Of a stretch of 64,000 bases of DNA, positions 11,696-23,298 are shown one piece after another. The notes under the pieces are model-generated. The model was not told the origin of the DNA. It made no database searches and saw nothing but the letters and a program-made list of their open reading frames with translations. The stretch spans positions 310,001 through 374,000 of the forward strand of contig JAAKBF010000202.1 of NCBI GenBank assembly GCA_012656075.1, given 5' to 3'. This DNA comes from Phytophthora hibernalis (lineage: Eukaryota; Oomycota; Peronosporomycetes; Peronosporales; Peronosporaceae). Position numbers and translations under genes: made by a program. Numbering within the stretch: position 1 is the first letter of the stretch; each line of letters opens with the position of its first letter.

Positions 11696-14025
11696 TTAGG
11701 AGAGGCAGGGTGCGTGGCGAACGTCGACCTTGCACAGCCGCACAGCGCCCAGAATCTGCTCCGGAAGCTCGTGATCTTCTTGGCCTCCAGTACGAAGCCA
11801 AAGTCCAAAATCATATTGCAAGCATGAGTCGAGACGCCGACGAGTCCCTTTCGCGCGATGTAGTTGAAATCGTGAGCATTCACATCAACTTCAAAGTAGC
11901 CATCACCGCGGTAAAAGTGGTGCTGTGGCCGCGTCAGAATAGGCTGACCGTTGTAAGTTTCGAGCAGGTGACGCTCAGCCCGCCCCAAAGTCTGCTCCTG
12001 GGGGTTTACTACGATTCCAATTGCCTTGAACCGTTCACTCTGCACCACCATAGCATCACCATTAGTCGAGGAACAAACAAAATTCACGTTACCTGTGAAA
12101 ACACTTACCACCCAGCTTTGAGCTTTCATGAAGTCTTTCAGAAGCTGAAAAGTGCAATACCAGTATTGCTCATGATAAGTTTCACATCATAAACAGGAAT
12201 GTCTTCTCAAATGAAAGGAATGCTTACTCGAACGGCTTGGAGTGGTGGGTCGCCTGGTGCGTCAAGCATCTCTCGGATTGCCGGAGGGATAGCAAAATAT
12301 GTCACGAAGTTAAAGCCTGGCCCATCTCCTTGTTTGTCTCCCCATAGCGGATTGGAAGGTTGATACGAAGGAACTTGGCAGTTTACGATAAACAGATCCA
12401 GATCACCACTGCAGAACAGCCACAGCAGACGCATTAGTACTATGCTAAGATGATAATCCATTCATCTCAGCACTCACGTCTCGGGTCTTAGAACGTTCAG
12501 GTCCACGATGCTGCCGACGTTGTCTACTTTAGCATCCGACTGGAATTACATGGTCAGACTGATACTCCATAATCCAGCACAAAAATTTACCATCCAACTA
12601 ACCCGGTAGACATCGACAGCAACTAGTTGAAGCAAAGCAGACGCCGAAGCTGCTTTCAGTTTAGTCTTGCGGTAGTTTGGACCTATTGAGGTTACATGTA
12701 ACGAACGCTGTCAGCACGTGGTTAAGCAATCAACCGCCCTATAAGCAATATCATACCTTGGCGAACATTAAAGCGAGTCGCATCAATTTGCGCCCAGCAG
12801 CCAGGCACAATCTCCACCGGTGCAGGTGCACACACTTTCAAGGAGGCCCCAGCGGAAGTTTTCACGCCATCAATTTCGCCCAAAAGGTCGCTCGCTTCGG
12901 CGATGGCTCATCAACTGTGCTACTGGAAGCTCGATCGAGAGACGTCGCAGATCCAGAGCGCGGTTTGGAACTTATAAATTTCTCTGTGGAAATCTCGGAG
13001 CCGCTTGTCGAACCCGTAGACGAAGTAGGTGACAAACTCGACGCCGGCCGTGGTGGTGCCAACTTAACACGAGGCTCCTGCGTACGAAACCATAGCAGCC
13101 ATACACACAGCGCATTGGCCAACAAGGCGACCAAGGACCACGCCGATACGTTTCCAAACCGCACGAGAACTACAAACACCATCAAGTCAGTAAAATTCAC
13201 ACAATGCATCCACCCTACCGTACCTATAGCAGGGTTCAGAGCGATCAGCACTGCCTTGTTGCCGCTCACTAACCCACACAGCTACAATCCTCCAGTCAGC
13301 CCCCGTACAATAAATTAAAAACTCTCACACCTGCTCCATCATCTGCAGTGGTTCCAGCTCCTTTCTCTCTCCTCCTCCACCTTCTTCGTCTCCCTCACGG
13401 GCGACTGCAACGGCGACGACACTTCCGAAGACGTCGACGACGCTGGACTAACCGCTCTGACTGGCGCCACCTTGGCTTCATTCGCTCGCACAGTCGCCCT
13501 GGACGGACTAATAATGGCCGAAATGGCGGTCGTCCAGTGCCGAAACTCTGCGTTCGTGTCGGCGCAGAGCCGCAGCCCCCGCTGTCCGTCCACGAGCACC
13601 GTGAAGCAGAAGGGCGTGGGCACTCCCGCGGGCAGATCTCCCTGGACGACCAGCGAGGCGCCCGCCTGCTTGAGAGACACGACTCCGTGCGCGTCCTGAC
13701 GGATGGGAACCGCCTCCAGGGGCGACGCGTGGCGGAAGTAGCGCAGTACGCCACTGTCCCGGTCCAGCACGAACCAGCGCTGGTTCCAGCGCTTGCGCTT
13801 CCACTTGCCGGCACTCTGCTTCAGCAGGTACGCGGAGATGAGCGTCGTGGATTGGCCAGTAGGTCGGTGGGTCATTGGAGAAAATGAGGCCAAGCGGGTG
13901 TTTGCGTGGAATGTCTGGGAGGACGACGGCATGGGGTGGAGTGACGACTTGAGCCAGGAGACGTCGACTTGGGAGCCGTTACGCGGAGTGGTATTACCGG
14001 TATACCATACAGTACCGAGTTTCAT
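11696..14025 (-). CDS. EDR2-like protein: PH domain, membrane segment, EDR2 C-terminal (DUF1336) domain
   Basis: The first exon (14025 to about 13330) encodes a PH domain (ISAYLLKQSAGKWKRKRWNQ, RWFVLDRDSGVLRYF, ending in a C-terminal Trp helix FRHWTTAISAI). A short exon and the next one encode a hydrophobic segment (WSLVALLANALCVWLLWF) and a Ser/Pro-rich linker. The later exons give the EDR2 C-terminal domain: GCWAQIDATRFNVR, NYRKTKLKAASASALLQLVA, FIVNCQVPSYQPSNPLWGD, then YRGDGYFEVDVNAHDFNYIA and NMILDFGFVLEA. The C-terminus in the conserved frame is ELPEQILGAVRL ... PCLS, with TAA at 11696-11698; it needs a one-base shift near 11773. Plant EDR2 binds phosphatidylinositol-4-phosphate and negatively regulates defence and cell death. 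Here a lipid-sensing role at a membrane is inferred. At least five short introns are visible. Confidence 0.85.
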
Positions 14026-14102
14026 GGGGAACGAGGGATACGAAAGGACGATGCGGTAAGGCAGATGGCTACATGTTGCTGCAGTTCACTCAATACCGGA
14101 CA
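14026..14102. other. short spacer between the MetRS end and the EDR2-like gene start
   Basis: Both neighbours read leftward, so this 77-bp gap must hold the MetRS terminator and the EDR2-like 5' region. No defined element was recognised. Confidence 0.3.
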
Positions 14103-16081
14103 CTACTGTTTGCGTCGCTCCTTCTGCACCTTGGGGAATGTGACAAAAGACTTGGCGTTATTGAGCACAGCACCCATTACCTGCTCGTCATCGCTGAGGA
14201 GGGTCGCTTCAGTCAATGAGCGCTTGTCCTCTGGGACTGCAAGATAGTCGAGAATCTTTTTCGCTGCATTCGGCACCACAGGCTGCAACAAAATAGCTAA
14301 CAAAGGGAGCACGAAGCATTAGGCCTGCACACGTATAAAGAAAGAAACCCATGCCTAATGTCGAGACTTACCACTCATGCGCGCGGCATCGATGGAAAGG
14401 TACAATGCCGTATCCAGACGCTCTCTCGTGGCTTTGTACTCATCGGACGTCACGTTTTCAGACTTCTTCAGTGTCTTCGAAAGAATCCAAGGCTCCATGA
14501 TCGTGAAATACCTGTTCAGTGTGTCCGACATATACGCAGTCAGGAAATCAATACTCAAAACCAATATCACTCCATGATCCTGCAGCCTACCGGTTGACGT
14601 CGTGGAGAAAGAAGACAATCTCTTCCAGACCGCGAGCAAACTGTGGCATACGCGGGACACATAGGGTCAGGATTCGCGCAGCTGATAAACGCAAACAGGC
14701 TAGGAGAACGTACATCAGGCGTGTCGAAAAGTTGCTCGACCTTCGCGGCTAGTGCTTGCCCCTTGGCTACGAGTTCCTTGTCTGCTGACGTGAGGCTGTC
14801 AAGTTGAGGACACTTCGGCACGATTCCCTTCACAAGAACCGACTTGCCCGTGCTGCGAGAGACTAAGTTGCCAAGTGTGTCGGCAAGCTCGCTGTTAACG
14901 CGGTCCTCGAGCGTCTCGGCGTTAAAGTCGCCATCATTCGTGAGCACACCTTCACGCAGCAGGAAGAAACGCACGAAGTCGGAGCCGTACTTCAACAGCA
15001 TCTCGTGCGGGTCCACCACATTGCCCAGACTCTTGGACATTTTAACGTTCCCGACAGTCCAGTGAGCATGTGCCACCACCTTTTCGGAAGTGGCAGCCCT
15101 GCAGCCATTAGGAAGGCCGGCCAGTAAATAGCGTGAAACTTGATAATATCCTTGCCCACGATGTGGTAGTCCGCAGGCCATGCACGGTCAGTATTCCCCG
15201 GGTACCCAGCGCTCGTCAAGTAGTTGGTCAGCGCGTCCAACCAGACGTAGACGCAGTGCTTGTCGTCATCTAGCTCAACAACACAACTTCATCTCATGAG
15301 GCCCCCACAACATAAAAAAAGTTCCAACAACCGCAAACGCACCCGGCACTTTGATTGCCCACTGGATCTTCTCACGGAGTCTCGAGACGGACAAGTCCCG
15401 CAGTCCTCCCGTCACCGCCGCGCGCACTTCGTTGTACCTGGCCTTGGGCACAATCACGTCCGGGTTGTCGTCCAGCCACGTGAGCAGTCGGTCCTGGAAG
15501 GCCGAGAGTCGGAACTTGTAGTTTTCTTCGCGCAGCATTTCCACCGAATGTCCACTCTCCTTGGACACTTTGACCACATTGCCCTGCGCATCCTCCTTGT
15601 CCTCCACCTGCATCTCCGTCAAGAAGCTCTCGTCCGACTTGCAGTACCACGACTCGTGGTCGCCCAGATAAATGTGTCCATTGTCCCGAATGGTCCTCCA
15701 GAAGGCCGCCACGGCTTCGTGATGGTCCTCGTCGCTCGTCCGGATGAACCGCGAGTAGTCCACATCAGCCTCCTGGAAAACCTCGTCGAAGCGTGACGAC
15801 ACCTCGTCACAGAAGGCCTTATAGTCCGTCGTGCCGCTCTTCTCCGCAGCTTCCTGCACCTTCAGTCCGTGCTCGTCCGTGCCCGTCGTGAACAAAACGC
15901 GATGCCTTTTCACTTTGAACCAACGGGACAGCGCGTCGGCCAGCACCGTCGAGTGCACGTGGCCAATGTGCGGCGCCGCGTTCACGTAGAAAATGGGCGT
16001 GGTGACGAACGTCTGTGGAGACTTGCTGGACGCCAAACGGACGCCGCGCTGGAAAGCGACGCGCCGTGGAAAGCGCAGCAT
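14103..16081 (-). CDS. methionyl-tRNA synthetase, probably mitochondrial
   Basis: Charges tRNA(Met) with methionine. The N-terminus is Arg-rich and acid-free (MLRFPRRVAFQRGVRLASSK), as in a mitochondrial presequence, and the catalytic core starts at once: FVTTPIFYVNAAPHIGH, with the HIGH signature at residues 38-41. The second signature, KMSKS, lies near 15040 (VGNVKMSKSLGNVVDP). An intron spans about 15270-15342 (donor GTGCGT, exons joining VP to DDDKHCVYVWLDALTNYL). Two more short introns lie near 14600-14690 and 14530-14580, and a further one near 14315-14370. The C-terminal anticodon-binding helices end VQKERRKQ with the stop at 14103-14105. One lost A in an A-run (15081-15084 on the + strand) shifts the frame between LPLPK and KVVAHAHW. 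Length and layout match bacterial/organellar-type MetRS. Confidence 0.93.
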
Positions 16082-16987
16082 GATGAGGATTGATTCACAT
16101 GTGAGGCGAAGTGAAAGCCAGTAAAGAGAGGTGTTCGTGTGAGTGACTGTGTAAACTTTAGCAAATCTGGAGGTTCTAAACAGCTGGCTACGGATTAGAC
16201 TTGTCGGCGTCGTCTTGTAGCGGTAGCCGTTTTTAGTGACATTACAAAATCACAAAGTCGCGCTGAAGGTTATTATGATATGTGATTGACAATCCAAAAC
16301 GGGTATTTATGCCGAGTGCTTGCCACTGGCAAGATGCCAGTGCTTGTTTGCAAGCACAGCCTAACAACGACCACTTACAGTAGTGCGCACATGTAGTAGA
16401 TTTCACGTACAAGTATCCAGAGTGAGTGCTCAAGACCTATTGGACCACATACCGGTAGTCGCATCTACTGCTTGTGTTCCGTAACCGCGAGTAGGCGAAC
16501 ATGCGCACGGCCTTCCTCGTTGCTGGGTTCACCCCGTCATTAAAAATAGTAACATACTTGTATAAGTAAAAGACGTAATATTTATTGTGCTTGGCAACCA
16601 GTTTGTCCGGCTATATCGTGCAGTAGTTAGCACTCGTACTTAGTGCTAAATCATAGAGGCTTTGAATCGGGCTTTCCGAAGTCGCCACGTCTAGAAAGTG
16701 CCAAAGCAAACACAAGTTAAGTTAGGGCTGTTGGAACGCTTTCAGATCACACAGGCACGATTTAAAGTTATCTCGTACAAGACAAGTCGTACGAATTACA
16801 ATCGAAAGTGCCAAAAGACTGCAAAGCACAATAGCACGCATCGCTGACGGAACGCTCCTGTGCGAAAATGGCGAAGTACGCCTGCACAGAGATGCTCTCT
16901 GGAGGAAGCACGTTTTGAAGTCATTCATTATGAAGCTTAAATATGAAAACGTAGTTCCGTAAATCTGGCGACAACATGGCAAGTTTC
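16082..16987. other. intergenic region left of the gypsy element
   Basis: About 0.9 kb of AT-rich DNA with no supported gene. Its left end is the promoter side of the MetRS gene. It contains a nested short hairpin at 16316-16357. The LTR retrotransposon begins at 16988 within otherwise unremarkable sequence. Confidence 0.4.
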
Positions 16988-17870
16988 TGTAACGTGTCTC
17001 TTTAAGCCCTGCACGCCGGGTGTTGGTCGCCAGTGCTGATGGTCCAAAGTCTGGATGGCCGTCGGTAGCAAGTCGAGCTACCGCGCCGGCGCGTGCCTAT
17101 TAGACAACGACACCTACTTTATTTCCGTCCAAATAATACAATCCGTCCGTCCAATTTGACCGGTCCTTCCTACGCCTCACTACCGTACGTGCAGTACTCC
17201 GGGGTGTCGGTCGTCGCGCACTTGGCCACTGGGACCTCTACGCCTCGGGCGACCGTCCTACGTGCAGCTTTCAGCAAACTTGGGCAGCGTTCTGCCCTGT
17301 ACCAATCCCGCCGTCGTTCCACTCGCCTCGCTCCGCGTAGATGACTCCGCAGTCGTCCGTCCGTTTTGTGGTTACTGACCACCTGCGCTCGACAGCGCAG
17401 ATCTGAAAGTGATTCTCTCCGCTCCTCGCACTCAGCCTCCGCCCGCCCCATGTGGCCAGCTACCACCCGTTCCGTCCATATTTTGCCACCGAGGAGCCAC
17501 TAGTGCCCCCAGCCGCTCATTCGCTCCATATCTTTGCTGCTGAAGAGTCACTTGTGCCCCCAGCCGCTCATTCCGCCCATTCACACACACCGTACGTGCA
17601 GTCGTGCGGTCCTGACTGCCGTCATCGTTCAACTCTTCGGCATCATCGAGCGCTTCGACGCGCACCCATCCATCGCCATTGGTCCGCTCCGGTTGCAGTT
17701 GTGCTCTGCGCACTTCCGACCGCCGCCATCGACCTACTCTCCGCCTCTGTCGTGCGCGCCAGCTCACTTTGAGCCGCCGACGCGTCCGTCAACCACTCTT
17801 GCCCATCTGTCGTCGTGCTCATCAGCTGCTCACTTCCGGCCGTCGCGCACAGCAACGCCAATGCGTTACA
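16988..17870 (-). repeat. gypsy element LTR (3' LTR in element sense)
   Basis: 883 bp, nearly identical to 25439-26343. It starts TGTAACGTG and ends ATGCGTTACA, giving the short terminal inverted repeats normal for LTRs. It lacks about 22 bp near its right end that the other copy has (around 26290-26318). Confidence 0.95.
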
Positions 17871-18070
17871 CGGCTTCCTCAAATGGAGGGCCTCCCGTTC
17901 GCATGAAGTCGCTCGTATGTAGCTCTGTCCACCCATCGTGTCGACCGTCCACGGGTCGAAGCTCATATTCCAGGATGTACTGCCCGGCTCGGTTGCGTCG
18001 CTTTCTGCTTCGCAACTCCACCTACTTTCCACCCGCATCTTCGCGTCCGTCCGTGCTCTCAGCTGAGCGC

Positions 18071-21000
18071 TTACTGCGATTCGCAGTTCTTCCAGGCGGG
18101 GCCGTACGACTTGCTCGTCGCTGTTTGTACAGCCGCCGTTGTCTCCTCGACATGGAGTACGCCTGCACCTTCATCGTCGCTCTCGGCCTCCAGCTCCGCC
18201 TCGACATCGTCTGCCGTCCGTTCCAAGAGTGAAGTCGGCACGTGAAAACTCACCATGAACGACACGTGCGCTATAATTGACTCCGGTTCGTCCGTCTTGT
18301 CCTCACGCCGCAACACGTAGTTTTCGTATCCCGCAGGTTCCATGACGCGTAACGGACCCATCCACATGTGCACAAACTTTGTCGCTTTTGGCTCACGCGG
18401 AGGGTTGTCCACCCAAACGTGATACCCCGCTTCAACGTACGCGCCTGCTTCGACTTTCGATCGTTGCGCGCCTGTCGCGCTTGCTCTTTCACCTGTGCCA
18501 CCTCGGCGCACTGGTGACTCCTTTCGAGAGCCGCTACCAATCGTCGATGGTACGGCAACAGGTCCCTAGCTTCTGTCGTCGCCGTCTGTCGCAGTAGTTC
18601 ATTAGGTAGCCGCAATTTCCGGTCCATCATGAGTTCATTTGGCGTCAAGGCGACAGTGGAGTGCCTCGCCGAGTTATAGGCCTAAACGGCACACTGCACC
18701 CACTCGCGCCAGTCGTCCTGTCCTTCCTCGGTCATGAAGGTTGCGACGCAGTCCTTCCAGGAGCGGTGAAACCGCCCCACCAGTCCAATCATCTGTGGGC
18801 GATACGGCACTGGGTTCGTCTGCTTGGCTTGCAGCAACGTGACCAGTTGCTCGATTACCCGTCCTGTCATCTCAGGTGCTCCGTCCGTGAGCAACTCGCG
18901 AAACACGCCAAACTTTAGCACTACCTCGTTCATCAGAAACGAAGCCACACTTGTTGTTGTGTGCTCCGTCACGCTCCGCACCACGACGTAGCTCGTGACA
19001 TACTCCAGCGCCGCGACCACATAGCGCTCCCCACCGTTCGCGATCGGGAACGGCCAGCCACATCTAGAGCCCACCGATCGCCGACGTCACCACCCCGCAA
19101 CTCCGCAGAGGCGGTACCACTTCACGAGGTCGGGCCTTCCGGCTGACAGCCACGGAGCCAGGAATTCCCTTCTCGCTGCAACCAGTAGAGATGCACCACC
19201 CGTCCGTACGTATGGGGTCCTCGAAGGTGCCCCGCCCAAATGGAGCCATGCATCTTTTTGAACACTTTCGGCCAGAGGGCTGGTGGCAGTACAACTCTAC
19301 GCCCGTGCTTCGTGGTGATGACCACCAACCTGTACTGCCGCTCCACCGTCATGCCCTGATAGCTGCCATCCTTCATCACGCGCCGTACCCATCGACTTCG
19401 CTGCTGGGCCCGCACTATCTGTCGTCAGTGACTTGCAGCGTCGGACCCTGCTGCTGTTCACCGTCGTCGTCCACAGCGTCGTTGCTTTCTGCGACCAGCA
19501 CTGGTCGCGGTGCTGGTTTCTGCATCTCCACAGTCTTCGGGGTCGGAGACAGATCGACCGCCGCCACCTTCGATATGTCGGACGCGGCGAAAGTGAACGC
19601 AGTAGTGTCGACCAACACGGCAATGTTCGCTTCGGCTTCGTCACCGCCGGTCTGGTATCCACGACCACGGGTTCTGCCCACGTCACTCGTTTACTGCTTG
19701 GTCGCCGTACCCGTGAACCAGGCGCACGTTCACCGTCCTGTTGTTCGCCGTCTGCCAGTCCTGTCGTTTCCGCCACGACAGGCCGTGCAAATCTACGTCG
19801 CGCTGACCGCCGTTTCGTCCACACCAGACGGCTTGTCGTCCGGCTGCTTGCTCGCGTCATTCACCGCCGCTTCTACCTCCGCCCGTCGCCGAGCTGCTCT
19901 TGTTCACGGTCGCGACGGAGGCGGCAGTGCCGTGTTGGTCGACACTACTACGTTCACTTTCGCCGCGTCCGACATCACGTTCGCCACCGCCACCCTTACT
20001 TTGGCCGGAATTCTTGTCGTTCGGGTCCGTCTCGTCGTTCTCCGTGCATTCTCCTCCGCTTCTCGTATATCTTTGGTCGTCGGGAGTTCGTCGTCCTCTG
20101 TATTCGCCTCGTTCTCCACGTCGCCCACATCTCGTTCGTTCGTACACCCTTCTCGCTTCCTGCCAACAGCGGCCAAAACGGAAACTGGCGCACGTGAGAG
20201 AGCGTCTGCTACCACGTTAGTCGCCCCGGACCTATACAGGATCTGGAGCTCGTATTCTTGTAACGTCAACGACCATCTGTGCAACCTGCCCGCCAGGTTG
20301 GGCCTCGTCATAAGCCACTTAAGCGCGGCATGATCCGTGACAATTTGAACGTCCGCCCGTACAAATACGGCCGGAATAGCTTTACTGACCAAACCATCGC
20401 CAGACACTCAAGTTCCGTGATAGAATAATTGGACTCCGCACTAGAATTCACTTTACTAGCAAAAGTAATGGGCTGCCAGCCCCGCCCTTGATCCTGCATC
20501 AGACACGACCCCAAACCGACCTTACTTGCATCTGTGGCCAAGCGGAAAGGCAGATTGAAATCGGGATAGACGAGCAGTGGCTTGGTTGTTAACGCCGCCT
20601 TCACTGAGCAAATGCAAACTCCTGTTCTTCCGTCCAATGCCATTCACAATCCTTCTTCAACAACCGCGTCATTGGGCCCATGATGGAGCCGAAGGCCTCA
20701 ATAAACTTGCAGTAGTACCCCGCAAAATGGACAAATCTCTTCACTTCAACAGGGTTGCTGGGCCTCGGAAACTCGGCCACGGCCAAAATCAATCGTTCGA
20801 CGGGGCGCACGCCTTCATCGCTTAACTCGTGGCCCAAGTACTCCATAGACTTGGCCGTGAACATACATTTCTTCAACTTGAGGGTCAGTCCGGCAGCTGA
20901 CACCTCTCCAATACTGTAGCTAACTGCACTAGGTGCTTCCGCACGTCACCGCGCGTAAACACCACAATGTCATCTAAGTAGACCAGACAAGTAGTCCACG

Positions 21001-22340
21001 TAAGCCCTCGCAGCACCCCATTCATCATACGCTGAAAAGTGGATGGCGCGTTCATCAACCCGAAGGGCATGCGCAGGAAGCGAAACAAAACCTGCTTGGT
21101 GGTGAACGCAGTCTTATCACGATCTTCCGGGGCCACCCCGATCTGCCAATATCCGGAGTGCAGGTAGAGTGTCGTGAACAACAAAGCACCTCCGAGCTTT
21201 CATCGATCCGCGGCAGCGGATACACGTCCTTCTTCGTGACGCTATTCAGCGCCAGATAGTCCACACAAAAGCAAACCTCACCATCTTTCTTACGAACTAG
21301 CACCACGGGGAAACCCCAGGCGCCATTACCCTCCTCGATCACCGCAGCCTGCAACATCGTTCCACGTTGTCTTCGATGATGGAGTCTTCCATCTGCGCAT
21401 GTCGTCGGCGCTCCAGCATAATCGGCGCGGTACTGCCCGTGTCAATGTGGTGGCGAACGGGCAGCGTCGTCACCGGCGGGCAACCACCCTTGCTGGAAGC
21501 CACCTCTCTGTACACCCGCAGTAATTTCAGCACCATCATGCGAGCGTCCGGCTCCGTGGTGCCAATCTGCACCTCGTTTTCGTTGTCCAGCGGCGTCGTA
21601 GTGTCACCCAACGCCGCCAGCCATTCGTTCAATTGTGCTGGTTCGAGCTCTCCACCAAAGTCGAGCACCTGCATATCGGCCTCAACGGGTATCCATGTCC
21701 CCAGCTCTCGTTTACCTGGCAACTTCGTTCGACCACCGTGTATGTTGATGGCCGGGACCAGTGCCTTCCCGTCCTTGGCCTTGGTCACCGTAGCGGCCAG
21801 CATCATCACACCGCCGTTCCGAGCAGGAACAAAGATGCCCTCTTCTCCGTCGGCTGCGGTCACGGACACTTCCACCGGGGTCACTACGTTTCGTGCCAGT
21901 CGCTCGTGTCTTACCAATCGTACTGGTGCTGCCTTGGTGCCGCCATCCACGCCGTTCGTGCGGAACGGAATCACTACGAGTCGGTCCTTCTCGTAGTATC
22001 GCACCTCATTACGATCGAAGTCCATGTTTGCGCGATGCTTGCGCATGAAGTCCACGCCCACGAGAAACTCACTCGTGCATCCCTCAATCACACACGCCCG
22101 AACCTCCACGCGTTGACCGAACACGTTTACCATGCTGAACGCCCATTTTCCAATCACGTCCAGTAGAAAGCCGCCAATGCCTTCAACGCAATCGACGGGA
22201 GCTGCTTCTCGTACACGTTCACCACGGGCCATCCAGTCGGAGCCGGCCACCGAGTACCGAGCACCACTGTCCAGCTTCACTTGTCGACGACGCCCGTAGA
22301 CGATCATCTCGGCCGTTGGCAGACCGTCATCTGCCGCCAC
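18071..22340 (-). pseudogene. pol: gypsy pol: protease, reverse transcriptase, RNase H, integrase
   Basis: The protease region near 22270 has the active-site block VKLDSGARYSV. Reverse transcriptase follows (EEGNGAWGFPVVLVRKKDG, FRFLRMPFGLMNAPSTFQRM, then the catalytic box LVYLDDIVV near 20970). RNase H has LATDASKVGLGSCL and later IVTDHAALKWL and GATNVVADALSRAP. A low-complexity spacer at about 19400-20100 precedes the integrase: a zinc-binding-like region near 19300, a first Asp in the ALDVAGPFP context near 19065 (frame shifted), a second Asp in LLTDGAPEM, and then LVGRFHRSW where the family has the catalytic Glu (VERF). A chromodomain-like tail (VWVDNP ... WMGPLRVME) ends near 18071. At least five frame changes break the reading frame. 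Reverse transcriptase and RNase H motifs look intact, but the integrase is catalytically doubtful. Confidence 0.88.
19575..19975. repeat. 47-bp inverted repeat inside the gypsy spacer
   Basis: Positions 19575-19621 and 19929-19975 are reverse complements over 47 bp with one mismatch, about 307 bp apart. They lie in the low-complexity spacer between the RNase H and integrase domains. The rest of the spacer is not inverted. Confidence 0.9.
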
Positions 22341-22585
22341 GTCCGTTGGTCACGGATTGCAGTGACACGACGAAGGAGCCGTCGTCAAGAAAGAAGTCTC
22401 GACGAGAGGCCAAGAGGCGGTGGGTTCAACGCACCATCCAACGTGCGCTGCCCGTAGTGACGAGCACGGACGAGACGGAACGGATCGTATGGGAACTGGA
22501 AGAGACGCAGGCGCGGCGTCGACGACAGAAAGAAGTCGCCGCTCGTAAGGAACTGGATGGACGGCGGGCTCAATGGACACATGCG

Positions 22586-23176
22586 TCACTGACCCCGACG
22601 CAACGCAAGGCCGGATGTGCGCGGGTTAGTCTTGTGCAGCACCAACGATCGGCTACGATGGCAGCGGTCAACATGACGGTGGTCGTCGTCGACCATCGTT
22701 TCAACCACCATCGTCGCATCGCCTTCCTCGGATCTCCCGCCTTCCTTAGTTGTCGGTGCTTCGTTAATTACCCGGTCGCCTCCGCCTTCCTCAGCCGGTG
22801 GTCGTTGTCGTTCATCTATCACGTGTCCGTCAACTGCGTGAACGTAACGCAGCGCAGCCATGGCCGGCCGCACTGTGTCAACATACTGCCGCGCCTTCAA
22901 TTCGTCGCGGTCCATTATGTCCGTTCGCAGCTGCGCTTGCAGTGCAGACACCCCCGCCACTGTCGCCGTGTCCGCTTCACCGCCACCATCTTCGCATCCC
23001 TTCTGCTCAGCGGCAAGGGCAACGTACCGGTCGCACAACTCGTTCGCCTCCTTCAACTCTGCGGTCAGCTCTGGGTAGTTGCTGAACGACTCATCCCCCA
23101 CCGGCCACTCTTCGTCCATTCCGTTTTCAATCTCGGCCGCCTCTTCCCCGCGCAGCCGCTTGTCGCACTTCGCCAC
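22586..23176 (-). CDS. gypsy gag-pol linker segment
   Basis: A 196-residue hydrophilic open stretch on the - strand between the zinc-knuckle part of gag and the protease. It is Glu/Ala-rich with a probable coiled coil (PELTAELKEANELCDRYVAL). No catalytic motif is visible. In gypsy elements this position holds the end of gag or a spacer. It is in a different frame from its neighbours, probably through indels. Confidence 0.55.
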   Translation of the reverse strand: MAKCDKRLRGEEAAEIENGMDEEWPVGDESFSNYPELTAELKEANELCDRYVALAAEQKGCEDGGGEADTATVAGVSALQAQLRTDIMDRDELKARQYVDTVRPAMAALRYVHAVDGHVIDERQRPPAEEGGGDRVINEAPTTKEGGRSEEGDATMVVETMVDDDHRHVDRCHRSRSLVLHKTNPRTSGLALRRGQ

Positions 23177-23298
23177 TTCATCTTGTCACGGAGCAGTTGC
23201 TACCGAAGGTCTCCTGTCTTTGCTGCTTGTCGGTGCGCCAGCACCATTCGCCATCGTCTGCTGGGAAATCTGTGGTTGCTCCGAGCGCCGTACTTCCC

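Noticed and set aside
15260..15796. Long + strand open frame opposite the MetRS gene
   Set aside because: It is the complement of well-conserved synthetase sequence with a GC-rich third position. Its residues match no family.
17066..17087. Possible tRNA-like hairpin GGTAGC ... GCTACC in the LTR
   Set aside because: A short stem only; no cloverleaf, A box or B box. The same sequence is in both LTRs.
19191..20333. 380-residue + strand open frame
   Set aside because: It is antisense to the gypsy pol spacer and RNase H, driven by low complexity; the - strand carries the motifs.
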